A DNA stretch of 64,000 nt from BOKV01 sp041739225 (GTDB taxonomy: Bacteria; Pseudomonadota; Alphaproteobacteria; Rhizobiales; Rhizobiaceae), in NCBI GenBank assembly GCA_041739225.1, contig JBGSOG010000031.1:5566-69565 (forward strand), in the 5' to 3' direction. The notes below the pieces were generated by a model. It worked only from the letters and a program-made list of their open reading frames with translations. It searched no databases and had not been told where the DNA came from. Made by a program: the position numbers and the translations under genes. Shown piece after piece: positions 51,000 to 59,579 of this stretch. Numbering within the stretch: position 1 is the first letter of the stretch; each line of letters begins with the position of its first letter.

Positions 51000-51653
51000 A
51001 TGAACAAGCTCGACACCGCCCATCAGACCTGGAACGAAATCTGGGCCACTGAAGCTGGGAAAGAGGCGTGGTCCACCGCCGATCCGGAAGTGGTGGAAAC
51101 CGGGCGCAGCGTGTTGTTGCGTGGCGGCAAGAAGGCACTGGATGTCGGCGCGGGCCTTGGCAGGCACACACTGGCGCTGGCGCGCATCGGGTTTGAGGTT
51201 GCAGCGCTGGACGCCAGCCAAACCGGGGTTGAACAGATTTCACAAACAGCCGGTAACGAGCAGCTTCCGGTGACAGCCCATGTCGGCAAGATGGACGAGT
51301 TGCCGTTTGACGACGGCGCATTCGACTATCTGGTATCGTACAATGTGATCTACCACGGCGATGGCGAAATCGTTCGTCGCACGGTCAAGGAATTTTCCCG
51401 GGTACTCAAGCAAGGCGGCATGCTTTTCCTGACGATGATGTCGAAGCGCAATGCACATTATGGCGTCGGCGAGGAAATAGCGCCCGGCACTTTTGTGGTT
51501 CCCGGTGCCAGCGGCGACAAGATCCACCCGCATTTTTACTGCAATGCAGCCGAACTGGTCGGGATTCTTGATGGCTTTGAATTGCTCAAGCTCGCAGATA
51601 TCGAGCAGAAGCCGACGCACTGGCACTGGCACCTGACGGCAGTGAAGGCCTGA
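51000..51653 (+). CDS. Class I SAM-dependent methyltransferase
   Basis: 217 residues. KKALDVGAGLGRHTLALARI is SAM motif I, VAALDASQTGVEQI motif II, LPFDDGAFDYLVSYNVIYHG motif IV and VLKQGGMLFLTMMSKRNAHY the final strand. A glycine/proline loop with HPHFYCNAAEL follows. The family includes tellurite-resistance TehB-like and UbiE-like enzymes; the target is not determinable. It lies behind the yidC terminator and probably has its own promoter. The in-frame extension to 50889 runs through that terminator, so ATG 51000 is chosen. Confidence 0.85.
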   Translation: MNKLDTAHQTWNEIWATEAGKEAWSTADPEVVETGRSVLLRGGKKALDVGAGLGRHTLALARIGFEVAALDASQTGVEQISQTAGNEQLPVTAHVGKMDELPFDDGAFDYLVSYNVIYHGDGEIVRRTVKEFSRVLKQGGMLFLTMMSKRNAHYGVGEEIAPGTFVVPGASGDKIHPHFYCNAAELVGILDGFELLKLADIEQKPTHWHWHLTAVKA

Positions 51654-51659
51654 CGGCCC

Positions 51660-52466
51660 TCACGATGATATCCGTGAGCGAAGCCGGTCGGTGATGAATT
51701 CCATCACGATAACGACGACAAAGATGGCGAGAATGATGGTTGCCGCGCGCTTGTACTGAAACAGGCTGAAGGCAACCTCCAGCTCCTGGCCAATTCCGCC
51801 AGCGCCAACCAGTCCCAGAACGACGGACGAGCGCACCGCCTTTTCCAGTGCAAAAAGGCCGGTGTTGATCATCGACGGCATGGCATCTGGAATGACCGCA
51901 CCGGCCAGAATGGCAAAGCGGCTGGCGCCCATGGTGCGAAGCGCTTCCTGTGGGGCCTTTTCGGCATCCTCCATCGCCTCGGCAAAAAACCTGGCACAAA
52001 AGCCGATGGTGTCGATGACTATGGTCATGGTGCCGGCGACCGGCCCCAATCCGATGGACACAACAAATATCAGTGCCCAGACCAGGTCGGGAACCGTGCG
52101 CAGGAAGGACACAAGACCCTTGGCAAGGAACTCAAGGCCGCGCAGCGGGCTCAATCCCCGCGAAGCAAGCCAGGCCACCGGCAGGCTGAGCAGGACACCG
52201 ATCACGGTACCGGCCAGCGCGATTGCCAGGGTTTCGACGATGCGAACGGAGATGCGGGCCAGAAAGCCGGGTTCAAGGTCGGGCGGCAACATGCGTCCGA
52301 TCAGGTTGAACATTCGGGGAATGCCGGTCGCCAACCGTTCGGGCGATGGCGCGACCGAGGCAAAGGAAGCGATGATCAACGCTGCCAGCGCAATCAATAG
52401 CGAAAACTGCAAGGCGCCGGGCCAAGCCACACGTGGCGGCAGTGAACGGGTGGACGAAAGGCTCAT
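51660..52466 (-). CDS. phnE: Phosphonate-type ABC transporter permease
   Basis: 268 residues. Six hydrophobic segments and the EAA loop of binding-protein-dependent permeases (EALRTMGASRFAILAGAVIP). FLRTVPDLVWALIFVVSIGL and GLVGAGGIGQELEVAFSLFQ match PhnE. ATG 52466 shares one base with the phnC stop (TGATG). Encoded with its ATPase and binding protein; no C-P lyase genes are near, so phosphonate, phosphite or a related oxyanion are all possible substrates. Confidence 0.9.
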   Translation of the reverse strand: MSLSSTRSLPPRVAWPGALQFSLLIALAALIIASFASVAPSPERLATGIPRMFNLIGRMLPPDLEPGFLARISVRIVETLAIALAGTVIGVLLSLPVAWLASRGLSPLRGLEFLAKGLVSFLRTVPDLVWALIFVVSIGLGPVAGTMTIVIDTIGFCARFFAEAMEDAEKAPQEALRTMGASRFAILAGAVIPDAMPSMINTGLFALEKAVRSSVVLGLVGAGGIGQELEVAFSLFQYKRAATIILAIFVVVIVMEFITDRLRSRISS

Positions 52467-53293
52467 CAATATATCCCCGCAAGACTTGCCCGCGACAAGG
52501 ACGCCGACGGCGCGTCCAGCACCACGGCACCGGCATTGAGCGCAACGATGCGGCTGGCGTAGTTCAGCGCATGTTCAAGGTCGTGCGTGGTGAAAAGCAG
52601 CGTGGTACGCGAGCGGGCTGCAATATCTGCAAAAGCCGTCATGACATCGCTGCCGGCCACCGGATCAAGACTGGCTGCCGGTTCATCGGCAATCAAAAGC
52701 CTCGGCTTGCGAATCAGGGCACGGGCAATCGCCACACGCTGCGACTGTCCGCCGGACAAAGCTTCGGCAAGCGACCCGATCTTGTCGGCAAGGCCAACCA
52801 TCTCAAGCGCAGCCAGCGCCTCTTCGCGCATCTCTCGCGGGGCAATTGCCTGGTGGAAAGCCCGCCACGAGCCGCCATCGCCGAGTTTGCCGTGAATGAC
52901 ATTGGAAAGAACCGAAAGCCGGCGCACGAGGCCGTGGTTCTGGAAAACAAAGCCGATATCGCCACGAATGCGAGAGAGGCTTGCCTGTTTGGTTTTCCGG
53001 GTGATTACCGAACCAAAGACATCAATTTCGCCGGAATTTATCGGGTGAACGCCAGCCAGGCATTTCAACAGGGTCGATTTCCCCGATCCGTTGGACCCGA
53101 TCAAGGCAATCGTTTCGCCTTCGCGAATATCGATCGAAACACCGGATAGGATGAGGGGGCCCTTGGCATAGGATTTGGTCACGTAGCGCGCAGAAACAGC
53201 ATAAATCCCTGCCGGCGATTGCGCCGACAGGGACCTGTTTTCATCGCTGTCCAGGCGCGGCGGGCGCGCCAGGGTCAGGCTGGTGTCACTCAC
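52466..53293 (-). CDS. phnC: Phosphonate-type ABC transporter ATP-binding protein
   Basis: 275 residues. Walker A IALIGSNGSGKSTLLKCLAG, Q loop VFQNHGLVRRLSVLSNV, ABC signature ALSGGQSQRVAIARAL, Walker B LLIADEPAASLDP and switch His in LLFTTHDLEHALNY, all intact. The VLSNVIHGKLGDGG segment is typical of PhnC. Start GTG 53293 overlaps the phnD stop region (GTGAGTGA); further upstream codons would lie inside phnD. Confidence 0.9.
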   Translation of the reverse strand: MSDTSLTLARPPRLDSDENRSLSAQSPAGIYAVSARYVTKSYAKGPLILSGVSIDIREGETIALIGSNGSGKSTLLKCLAGVHPINSGEIDVFGSVITRKTKQASLSRIRGDIGFVFQNHGLVRRLSVLSNVIHGKLGDGGSWRAFHQAIAPREMREEALAALEMVGLADKIGSLAEALSGGQSQRVAIARALIRKPRLLIADEPAASLDPVAGSDVMTAFADIAARSRTTLLFTTHDLEHALNYASRIVALNAGAVVLDAPSASLSRASLAGIY

Positions 53294-54143
53294 CAACGAA
53301 CGCCTCGAAGGTGTCGACGCCGATGGTGCGATACATCGAGCGAACATAGTTATAATTCGCGTCGTTGATTTCGCCGATGAAGAAGCCGCCTTCGTACTTC
53401 TTGTTTTCCTTGCCGGTGAGGACAGAGGCCATCAACGCCTTGCCTTCCTTGACGAAGGTTTCCTTGATCTTGGCAGTAACTTCCGGCTTCACGCCTTTGC
53501 GAACGACCAGAACGTCATCGGCAAGATCCGGGCCACGGGCAACAACCTTGAAGGCAACGTCCGGATAGGCTTCACGGATCGAGCGCAAATGGCCGAAGTT
53601 CATGCCGACTGCCGCAAGATCGCCGCGGATGAGGGCTTCAACTGCAGTGTTGCGCTTGATGATCTGCGCTTCGTAATCGGTGCCATATGCAAGGCCGAGG
53701 TCAGCCAGCGCCTGGGCAGGCCCAAGGTGCTGCGATGTCGAGCCGACTTCGCCAAAAGACACTTTCTTGCCCTTGAGGTCTGCTGCGGTCTTGACCGGAC
53801 CGTTTGCCAGAACAACGATCTGGGCGAAATAGTCCGGGCGCTGCCAGCCGACCACGATTTCCGCGCCGGTCATTTCCTTGACGATGACGTATTCTGCCGG
53901 ACCGGTGAGTACGAGGTCGGCCTGCTCCGAATTGAGCGCTTCAACGGCTGCCGTGCGCGAAGAAACAGGGAAAAACTCGATTTCGTAACCGGTCAGTTCG
54001 GCGAGTTTGTCGCGGAACGGGCCGTATTCAGTCTGGAGGGCTTCAAGGCCCTCGACATCGGTGACTGCAAAGCGAATTTTTTCTGCCGCGTTGACGGCGG
54101 TTGCTGCCATCATCATGGCTGCAAAGGCGAGCGTGCGAAACAT
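53286..54143 (-). CDS. phnD: Phosphonate-type ABC transporter periplasmic binding protein
   Basis: 285 residues. Signal peptide TLAFAAMMMAATAVNA, then the PhnD-type domain: IRFAVTDVEGLEALQTEYGP, LVLTGPAEYVIVKE, KKVSFGEVGSTSQHLGPAQA (the SxSG/TS ligand loop) and AVEALIRGDLAAVGMNFGHL. Delivers substrate to the PhnE/PhnC transporter. First gene of the operon. Confidence 0.9.
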   Translation of the reverse strand: MFRTLAFAAMMMAATAVNAAEKIRFAVTDVEGLEALQTEYGPFRDKLAELTGYEIEFFPVSSRTAAVEALNSEQADLVLTGPAEYVIVKEMTGAEIVVGWQRPDYFAQIVVLANGPVKTAADLKGKKVSFGEVGSTSQHLGPAQALADLGLAYGTDYEAQIIKRNTAVEALIRGDLAAVGMNFGHLRSIREAYPDVAFKVVARGPDLADDVLVVRKGVKPEVTAKIKETFVKEGKALMASVLTGKENKKYEGGFFIGEINDANYNYVRSMYRTIGVDTFEAFVGE

Positions 54144-54336
54144 CGGGAAACCCCTTGGTGTATGGTTGATTGCAGAGGCGTCCTAGACCGCCTGCCATGA
54201 CGCTACGTTGACGGTTTCCTGACGGTTCGGTGACTGTGCACAGTCTTCAGCCACAATGGCCTGTTTGCGTTGGCGCGGCGCTGCGCTATCAAGGCTTGCC
54301 GCAGCGGATCGGCGTGGAAAAACAAGGCCGGATTGC

Positions 54337-55011
54337 ATGAGCGACGACGAGAATGAAGACAATGGCGCAGCGGCCGAAGATGCCCGCCGCTTTTTTGCGC
54401 GCCCATGGATTTTCATCCGTGGCGTGCCATCAATGAAATTCCTGCCGCCGGAGGGTCCACCGGAAGTGGCGTTTGCCGGACGCTCGAATGTCGGAAAATC
54501 GTCGTTGATCAATGCGCTGGTTGGCCAGTCCGGTCTGGCGCGCACGTCCAACACGCCGGGGCGAACGCAGGAGTTGAATTTTTTTGTGCCGGACGGATTT
54601 ACCGGTGAGGATGGCGACCTGCCACCGCTCGCCATTGTCGACATGCCCGGCTACGGCTTTGCCAAAGCCCCCAAGGCGCAAGTGGATGCCTGGACACGGT
54701 TGGTGTTTTCCTACCTGCGCGGGCGGGCGTCGCTGAAAAGGGTGTTTGTACTGATCGACTCGCGGCACGGCATCAAAACCAATGATGCCGATACGCTGTC
54801 GCTGCTCGACAAGGCGGCGGTTTCCTACCAGATCGTGCTGACGAAGTCCGACAAGATCAAGCCAGCCGCGCTGGAGCAGTTGATCGAGGATACCGGAAAG
54901 CTGATCCTGAAACGTCCGGCGGCGTTTCCGGTCGTCATTTCAACGTCCTCGGAAAAAGGCAACGGGCTCGACGGGCTGCGCGAAACCATCGTTGAAATCA
55001 TTCAGCAATAA
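54337..55011 (+). CDS. engB: Ribosome biogenesis GTP-binding protein YihA/YsxC
   Basis: 224 residues. G1 GRSNVGKSSLINALVG, G2/G3 RTSNTPGRTQELNFF and VDMPGYGFAKAP, G4 VLTKSDKI, G5 ISTSSEKG; the order and the DMPGYGFA form identify EngB, which helps assemble the 50S subunit. The N-terminal 35 residues, acidic and then WIFIRGVPS, are usual in alphaproteobacteria. In related genomes it directly follows yidC; here a methyltransferase and a phosphonate transporter lie between. Confidence 0.95.
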   Translation: MSDDENEDNGAAAEDARRFFARPWIFIRGVPSMKFLPPEGPPEVAFAGRSNVGKSSLINALVGQSGLARTSNTPGRTQELNFFVPDGFTGEDGDLPPLAIVDMPGYGFAKAPKAQVDAWTRLVFSYLRGRASLKRVFVLIDSRHGIKTNDADTLSLLDKAAVSYQIVLTKSDKIKPAALEQLIEDTGKLILKRPAAFPVVISTSSEKGNGLDGLRETIVEIIQQ

Positions 55012-55016
55012 CGAAA

Positions 55017-55045
55017 AACCCGCCGGAATACCGGCGGGCTTGTCG
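55017..55045. terminator. Bidirectional terminator between engB and the fasciclin gene
   Basis: CCCGCCGG / CCGGCGGG stem with AATA loop. On the minus strand a T-run follows (TTTTTCG), so it suits the fasciclin gene best; for engB the T-run is weak. Confidence 0.8.
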
Positions 55046-55099
55046 CTGCGATCACCTCTTCCGGCAACGAGGGAAGCCGGAAAAGATTGCTGCAAGGGA

Positions 55100-55648
55100 T
55101 TACATCTTCGGCAGGATGACGGTGTCGACGACGTGGATGACACCGTTTGACTGCTTTACATCGGCGATGGTGACGGTGGAAACGCCGCCGTTTTCATCGG
55201 TCAATGTGATCTTGTCGCCATCCATCTTGGCCTGGATCATGCAGCCGCCAAGCGTCTTGACCGGGTGGTTGCCGCCATCATCCTTGATCATCTTGCCAAT
55301 GGCATCAGACAGGGCATTGGTACCAACAACATGGCAGGTCAGCACCTTGGTGAGCTGCGCCTTGTTTTCCGGCTTCAGAAGGGTTTCAACGGTACCTGCC
55401 GGCAGTTTGGCGAAAGCATCATTGGTTGGTGCGAACACGGTGAACGGGCCGGCACCCTGCAGGGTTTCAACCAGGCCCGCTGCCGTCACTGCGGCAACCA
55501 GCGTGGTGTGATCCTTTGAATTGACTGCGTTTTCGACAATGTTCTTGTCTTCGAACATGGCGGCTCCGCCGACTTTCGGGTTGGCTGCAAATGCAAAGCC
55601 CGCTGATACGACGACGAGTGCGGCAGTCAATGTCAGTTTCTTGAACAT
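55100..55648 (-). CDS. Secreted fasciclin-domain protein
   Basis: 182 residues. A signal peptide (MFKKLTLTAALVVVSAGFAFA) precedes one FAS1 domain: NAVNSKDHTTLVAAVTAAGL, GPFTVFAPTNDAFAKLPAGT, LTCHVVGTNALSDAI and GVIHVVDTVILPKM. Its position behind an anti-sigma gene and ECF sigma gene resembles mycobacterial sigK-rskA with mpt70/mpt83. Such proteins are thought to act in adhesion or envelope stress. Start ATG 55648 gives a clean signal peptide. Confidence 0.92.
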   Translation of the reverse strand: MFKKLTLTAALVVVSAGFAFAANPKVGGAAMFEDKNIVENAVNSKDHTTLVAAVTAAGLVETLQGAGPFTVFAPTNDAFAKLPAGTVETLLKPENKAQLTKVLTCHVVGTNALSDAIGKMIKDDGGNHPVKTLGGCMIQAKMDGDKITLTDENGGVSTVTIADVKQSNGVIHVVDTVILPKM

Positions 55649-55741
55649 CAGTGTCTCCTTTGGGTTTGTTCCCCTCATCGGGGAAGACACCAAAGAAACG
55701 CCGGGGCTTTTGAAAAAGTTTCAAAAGCATGAAGAAAAACT

Positions 55742-56446
55742 TCAGATGCTGTGTGCAACGCCGCTGGCGATGACCGGCCCGGTGGGAGCGCCGGTTGTGG
55801 AACCGCCGCTGGGCTCGACGCTGATCGCAAGGGCTGCGCCTGCAACAAAGCGCGGAACCAAAGCCTGCGGCAGGGATATTTGCACCAAACCACCATCGGG
55901 GAGTACGCCCAATGATACCGGTGCGTTGCCGCCTTCAACCAGCCACAGCTCGAAATCCTTGCCGGATTGCGCATTGACCGAGACCGGCGTCAGTCTCAAA
56001 TTGCCGGTGGCAACCTCATACAACGCCAGGAAGCGCGCCGGGCTGTTTTTGGCTTCTAGGGTCGCTATCAGGCGCGGCGCCTCGGCAGTCGGCTTGGCAA
56101 ACTGCAAGGCAAACAAACCGCCAAGGGCGAGGAATGCGAAAGATGCTGCAAGCGCGATCGGCCGCCAGAATTTTCCGCTGTCCTGATTGGCACCAAACAA
56201 ACGACCTTCGATCCGTCCGCGCAAGGCCGGCGGCGGCGGCGTTTCGCCAAAGGCGTCATCCATCGGCGAAAGGCGTTCGCGCCATTCGTCAACCAGAGTT
56301 GCAAAATCGGGATCGGATGCAGCAAGACCTTCGGCACGGCGGCGTGCAACAAGGTCCAGAACGCCAAGGACGTACTCGGCGGCCAGCGTGTCGCGATCTT
56401 GCTCTTCCTGACTGGTTGTTGCCTGCGCCATCTTTGCGCCTCTCAT
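55742..56446 (-). CDS. Anti-sigma factor, RskA type
   Basis: 234 residues. The N-terminal cytoplasmic part has LAAEYVLGVLDLVARRRAEG, the sigma-binding helix pattern of RskA/anti-sigma-K proteins; one membrane helix follows (PIALAASFAFLALGGLFALQ) and a periplasmic domain with FELWLVEGGNAPVSLGVLPD, the RskA core. It would hold the ECF sigma factor at the membrane until degraded. ATG 56446 overlaps the sigma stop codon (ATGA), showing translational coupling. Confidence 0.88.
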   Translation of the reverse strand: MRGAKMAQATTSQEEQDRDTLAAEYVLGVLDLVARRRAEGLAASDPDFATLVDEWRERLSPMDDAFGETPPPPALRGRIEGRLFGANQDSGKFWRPIALAASFAFLALGGLFALQFAKPTAEAPRLIATLEAKNSPARFLALYEVATGNLRLTPVSVNAQSGKDFELWLVEGGNAPVSLGVLPDGGLVQISLPQALVPRFVAGAALAISVEPSGGSTTGAPTGPVIASGVAHSI

Positions 56447-57084
56447 TTCCTTTCCAGGCATTCACGCAGACTTTTCAGGCTGCGGTGAAGCCATGTTCGC
56501 ATGGTGTTGACCGGAACGCCAAACCGCGCCGCCAACTCCGCGTAGCTGTAACCTTCGACATAGGCTGCCTGCACTGCCTGCGCCCTTTGCGCGGGCAGTT
56601 CGGCAAGGCAGTCGCTGATGCGGCCCATCTCGCCTGCTGCAATCACCTGCGCCTCAGGTGTAGGCGATGAGTCAGGCACTTCGCCTGCATCGTCAAGGTC
56701 TGCATGGGCAAGCTGGCGCGAGCGAATGCGGTCGATGGCGGTGTTTCGGGCAATGGCGATGATCCAGGACATCGGGCTGTATTGCCCTTCCCGGTAACTA
56801 CCGGCGTTGCGCCAGATTTTCACACAGGCATCCTGCACTGCATCTTCCGCTTCTGTATTGTCTTTCAGGATACGCAGGCAGACGCCAAAAAGTTTCGCGC
56901 TTGTTGCATCATACAGGCGCAGGAAGGCCGCCCTGTCGCCAAGGGCTATGCGTGCAATCAATGCTGAAATTTCAGCCGGTGTGGAAATTCGTTCTCTCCG
57001 CGCGATGAGCCTGTCGCGACAGGCTGCTGATTGCGGACTTAATACTGCAAAGAGGCCACATTTGGAACCGGTTTGAAAAAGCAT
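56443..57084 (-). CDS. ECF RNA polymerase sigma factor
   Basis: 213 residues. Region 2: AFLRLYDATSAKLFGVCLRI then DAEDAVQDACVKIW-like EAEDAVQDACVKIWRNAGSY, SPMSWIIAIARNTAIDRIRS. Region 4: LPAQRAQAVQAAYVEGYSYA followed by ELAARFGVPVNTMRTWLHRS. With the RskA-like gene overlapping, it belongs with SigK-type factors. The start is uncertain: ATG 57084 is used but has no clear ribosome site; a later start is possible. It is divergent from argB and close to it. Confidence 0.88.
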   Translation of the reverse strand: MLFQTGSKCGLFAVLSPQSAACRDRLIARRERISTPAEISALIARIALGDRAAFLRLYDATSAKLFGVCLRILKDNTEAEDAVQDACVKIWRNAGSYREGQYSPMSWIIAIARNTAIDRIRSRQLAHADLDDAGEVPDSSPTPEAQVIAAGEMGRISDCLAELPAQRAQAVQAAYVEGYSYAELAARFGVPVNTMRTWLHRSLKSLRECLERK

Positions 57085-57154
57085 TGTCGCAGGCAATTGC
57101 ACCGGCAATTGGTCCTGCGCTAAGAGACCAGCAACGCCACGGGGACCTCCACAC

Positions 57155-58057
57155 ATGACTGAAGCCATCTACCCGGCCATATCCGGCGAAATGCAGGCGC
57201 ACCTGCTGTCGCGGGCGCTGCCATACATGCAGCGTTATGAAAACAAGACGGTGGTGGTGAAATACGGCGGCCACGCCATGGGCGATGCAGCGCTGGGGCA
57301 GGCTTTCGCGCGCGACATCGCGCTTTTGAAGCAATCGGGTGTCAATCCGATTGTCGTTCACGGCGGCGGGCCGCAGATCGGCGCGATGCTGACAAAAATG
57401 GGCATCGAATCGCGCTTCGAAGGCGGCCTGCGGGTAACTGACCGAAAGACCGTCGAAATTGTCGAAATGGTTCTGGCCGGTTCGATCAACAAGGAAATTG
57501 TCGCTCTCATCAATGCTGAAGGCGAATGGGCCATCGGGTTGTGCGGCAAGGACGGCAACATGGTGTTTGCCGAAAAGGCACGAAAGACCGTGAAAGACCC
57601 CGATTCCAATATCGAGCGGGTGCTGGATCTGGGCTTTGTCGGCGAAGTGGTGGAAGTCGACCGCACATTGCTCGACCTTCTGGCAAAGTCGGAAATGATC
57701 CCGGTTCTGGCGCCGGTGGCACCTGGCCGCGACGGCCACACCTACAACATCAATGCCGACACATTTGCCGGCGCTATCGCCGGAGCGCTCAATGCCACGC
57801 GCCTGCTGTTTCTCACAGATGTTCCCGGCGTGCTCGACAAGGACAAAAACCTGATCGAGGAACTGACTGTCACCCAAGCGCGGGCGCTGATTGCCGACGG
57901 CACCATTTCAGGCGGCATGATCCCCAAGGTGGAAACCTGCATCGAGGCGCTGGAAAAGGGTGTGGAAGGCGTCGTCATCCTCAACGGCAAGACCGCCCAT
58001 GCCGTGCTGCTGGAACTGTTCACGGAGCACGGCGCAGGCACGCTGATCGTGCCCTGA
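57155..58057 (+). CDS. argB: Acetylglutamate kinase
   Basis: 300 residues; phosphorylates N-acetylglutamate in arginine synthesis. VVKYGGHAMGDAALGQAFAR and NPIVVHGGGPQIGAMLTKMG bind ATP and substrate; FEGGLRVTDRKTVEIVEMVL is the conserved substrate block, and LLFLTDVPGVLDKDKNLIEE and GTISGGMIPKVETCIEALEK close the ATP site. N-terminal extension (AHLLSRALPYMQRYENKTVV) is the arginine-sensitive hexamer type. Follows engB-area genes as in other Rhizobiales. Confidence 0.96.
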   Translation: MTEAIYPAISGEMQAHLLSRALPYMQRYENKTVVVKYGGHAMGDAALGQAFARDIALLKQSGVNPIVVHGGGPQIGAMLTKMGIESRFEGGLRVTDRKTVEIVEMVLAGSINKEIVALINAEGEWAIGLCGKDGNMVFAEKARKTVKDPDSNIERVLDLGFVGEVVEVDRTLLDLLAKSEMIPVLAPVAPGRDGHTYNINADTFAGAIAGALNATRLLFLTDVPGVLDKDKNLIEELTVTQARALIADGTISGGMIPKVETCIEALEKGVEGVVILNGKTAHAVLLELFTEHGAGTLIVP

Positions 58058-58060
58058 GGG

Positions 58061-59545
58061 TCAGTCTGCTGCGGCAACGGGCTGTGGTGTTTTGGTGTGA
58101 ACATTTGCCGGACGCGAAAGCGCATAGGCAAATGCCGCCACTCCCAGCAGGGCCACAATGATGTAGACGATCGCCGCCCGCAGCGAATCGATGAACACCG
58201 GTTGCGGATTACCAGCCGCCAGCGCCATCCCCCGCCCCAGGCTCGAGAAAAAAATCTCGCCCATGATGGCGACCCCAAGGCCGCCGCCAACTTGCTGGAA
58301 GGACTGCAACGAACCGGAAGCAGAGCCGGCATCCCTGCCGCCAACATTGGCAAGGATGGCCTGAAACATCGGTGCAATTGCAGTTCCCATGCCGATGCCG
58401 GCAAAGAACAGTGGCATGGCAAGTTCCAACCGGCCGACCTCTGTGCCGACGCCCGACAGCATCGCCCGCAGCCATAACATTGACAATGCCATCACGAGCG
58501 ACCCGGTCAGGATGCGCAATCGCGGGGACCTTGTTCCAAGTTTTCCCGACAATATCGACGACAACAATATGCCGACGGAAAACGGCACGGTGGTCATGCC
58601 CGATTGAAGCGGCGTCAGGCCGAAGCCGTTTTGCAGGAAAACCGCAAAAACCAGAAAGAACCCGGGAACGCAGGAAAAGAACACCATCGACAACAATGAT
58701 CCGATGACGAAATTGCGGTTGGCAAACAAAGTGGCCGGAACCAGTTGCGGAAGATCAAGACCCGCCCTGTGGCTTTGCCAAAGCACAAAACCAAAAGCGA
58801 AAGGCGCGGATGCTGCCATCATGGCAAAGCACCAGAAGGGCCAGCCATAGCCCCTGCCCTCAATCAACGGGAAAACCAGCAAAAAGATCGCCATTGCGGC
58901 AAGCGCGATGCCCATTGGATCGGTGCCGACGGACCGGTTGCCCGGCATGGCCGGAATATACCGAATGGCGGCAAGAATGGCCAAAATGCCAATCGGGATG
59001 TTGACCAGGAAAATCGGCCTCCAACCCAGATCCGCGATGTCTGCGCCGATCAACAGGCCACCTGCAATCGGTCCGGAAACCGCAGCAAGGCTGGCCGTCA
59101 GGCCAAACAGGGCAAAGGCAGCACCGCGCTCTTTTGGCGGAAAAATTACCTGCGCAATGGCCAGCGTTTGCGGAGCGACCATTGCAGAAGCAAAACCCTG
59201 CAAAATGCGTGCGATGATCAGTGTTTCGATGTTGGTGGCCAAACCGCACAACAGCGAGCAGAAAGTGAACGCGGCAACGCCGACAATGAACATCCGGGTG
59301 CGCCCGAACGTGTCGCCCAGCCGGCCAAACGGCAGAAGCGCCAAAGCGAACGAAAGCGTGTAAGCCGCCACCACCCACTCGATGGCACTGGAACTTGCAC
59401 CAAAACTGGTCTGCAGGCTGGGCAGGGAGACATTGACGATGGTCACATCGACCATGTTCATGAAGCTGGCAATCAACAAAACCACCATCGCAATCCAGCG
59501 TGTCGGCGGGTAGTCATGCGGATTGGCGGAGGCAGTCATCGGCAT
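58061..59545 (-). CDS. MFS transporter, DHA2/EmrB-QacA family
   Basis: 494 residues and 14 predicted helices. ASFMNMVDVTIVNVSLPSLQ is motif D1 of the 14-TM drug exporters, WVVAAYTLSFALALLPFGRL then GDTFGRTRMFIVG is motif A, and SGPIAGGLLIGADIADLGWR motif C. Such pumps export hydrophobic drugs, dyes or metabolites with proton influx. It is 34 bp downstream of another transporter gene and converges on argB with a 3-bp gap. ATG 59545 chosen; two more ATGs are close. Confidence 0.88.
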   Translation of the reverse strand: MPMTASANPHDYPPTRWIAMVVLLIASFMNMVDVTIVNVSLPSLQTSFGASSSAIEWVVAAYTLSFALALLPFGRLGDTFGRTRMFIVGVAAFTFCSLLCGLATNIETLIIARILQGFASAMVAPQTLAIAQVIFPPKERGAAFALFGLTASLAAVSGPIAGGLLIGADIADLGWRPIFLVNIPIGILAILAAIRYIPAMPGNRSVGTDPMGIALAAMAIFLLVFPLIEGRGYGWPFWCFAMMAASAPFAFGFVLWQSHRAGLDLPQLVPATLFANRNFVIGSLLSMVFFSCVPGFFLVFAVFLQNGFGLTPLQSGMTTVPFSVGILLSSILSGKLGTRSPRLRILTGSLVMALSMLWLRAMLSGVGTEVGRLELAMPLFFAGIGMGTAIAPMFQAILANVGGRDAGSASGSLQSFQQVGGGLGVAIMGEIFFSSLGRGMALAAGNPQPVFIDSLRAAIVYIIVALLGVAAFAYALSRPANVHTKTPQPVAAAD

Positions 59546-59579
59546 GGCTGGGCTTTCACGGGGTGTGGCTTTCGAACAG

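Noticed and set aside
57155..57877. Long minus-strand frame overlapping argB (301 codons)
   Set aside because: Entirely antisense to the well-supported argB gene; a product of GC-rich codon bias.
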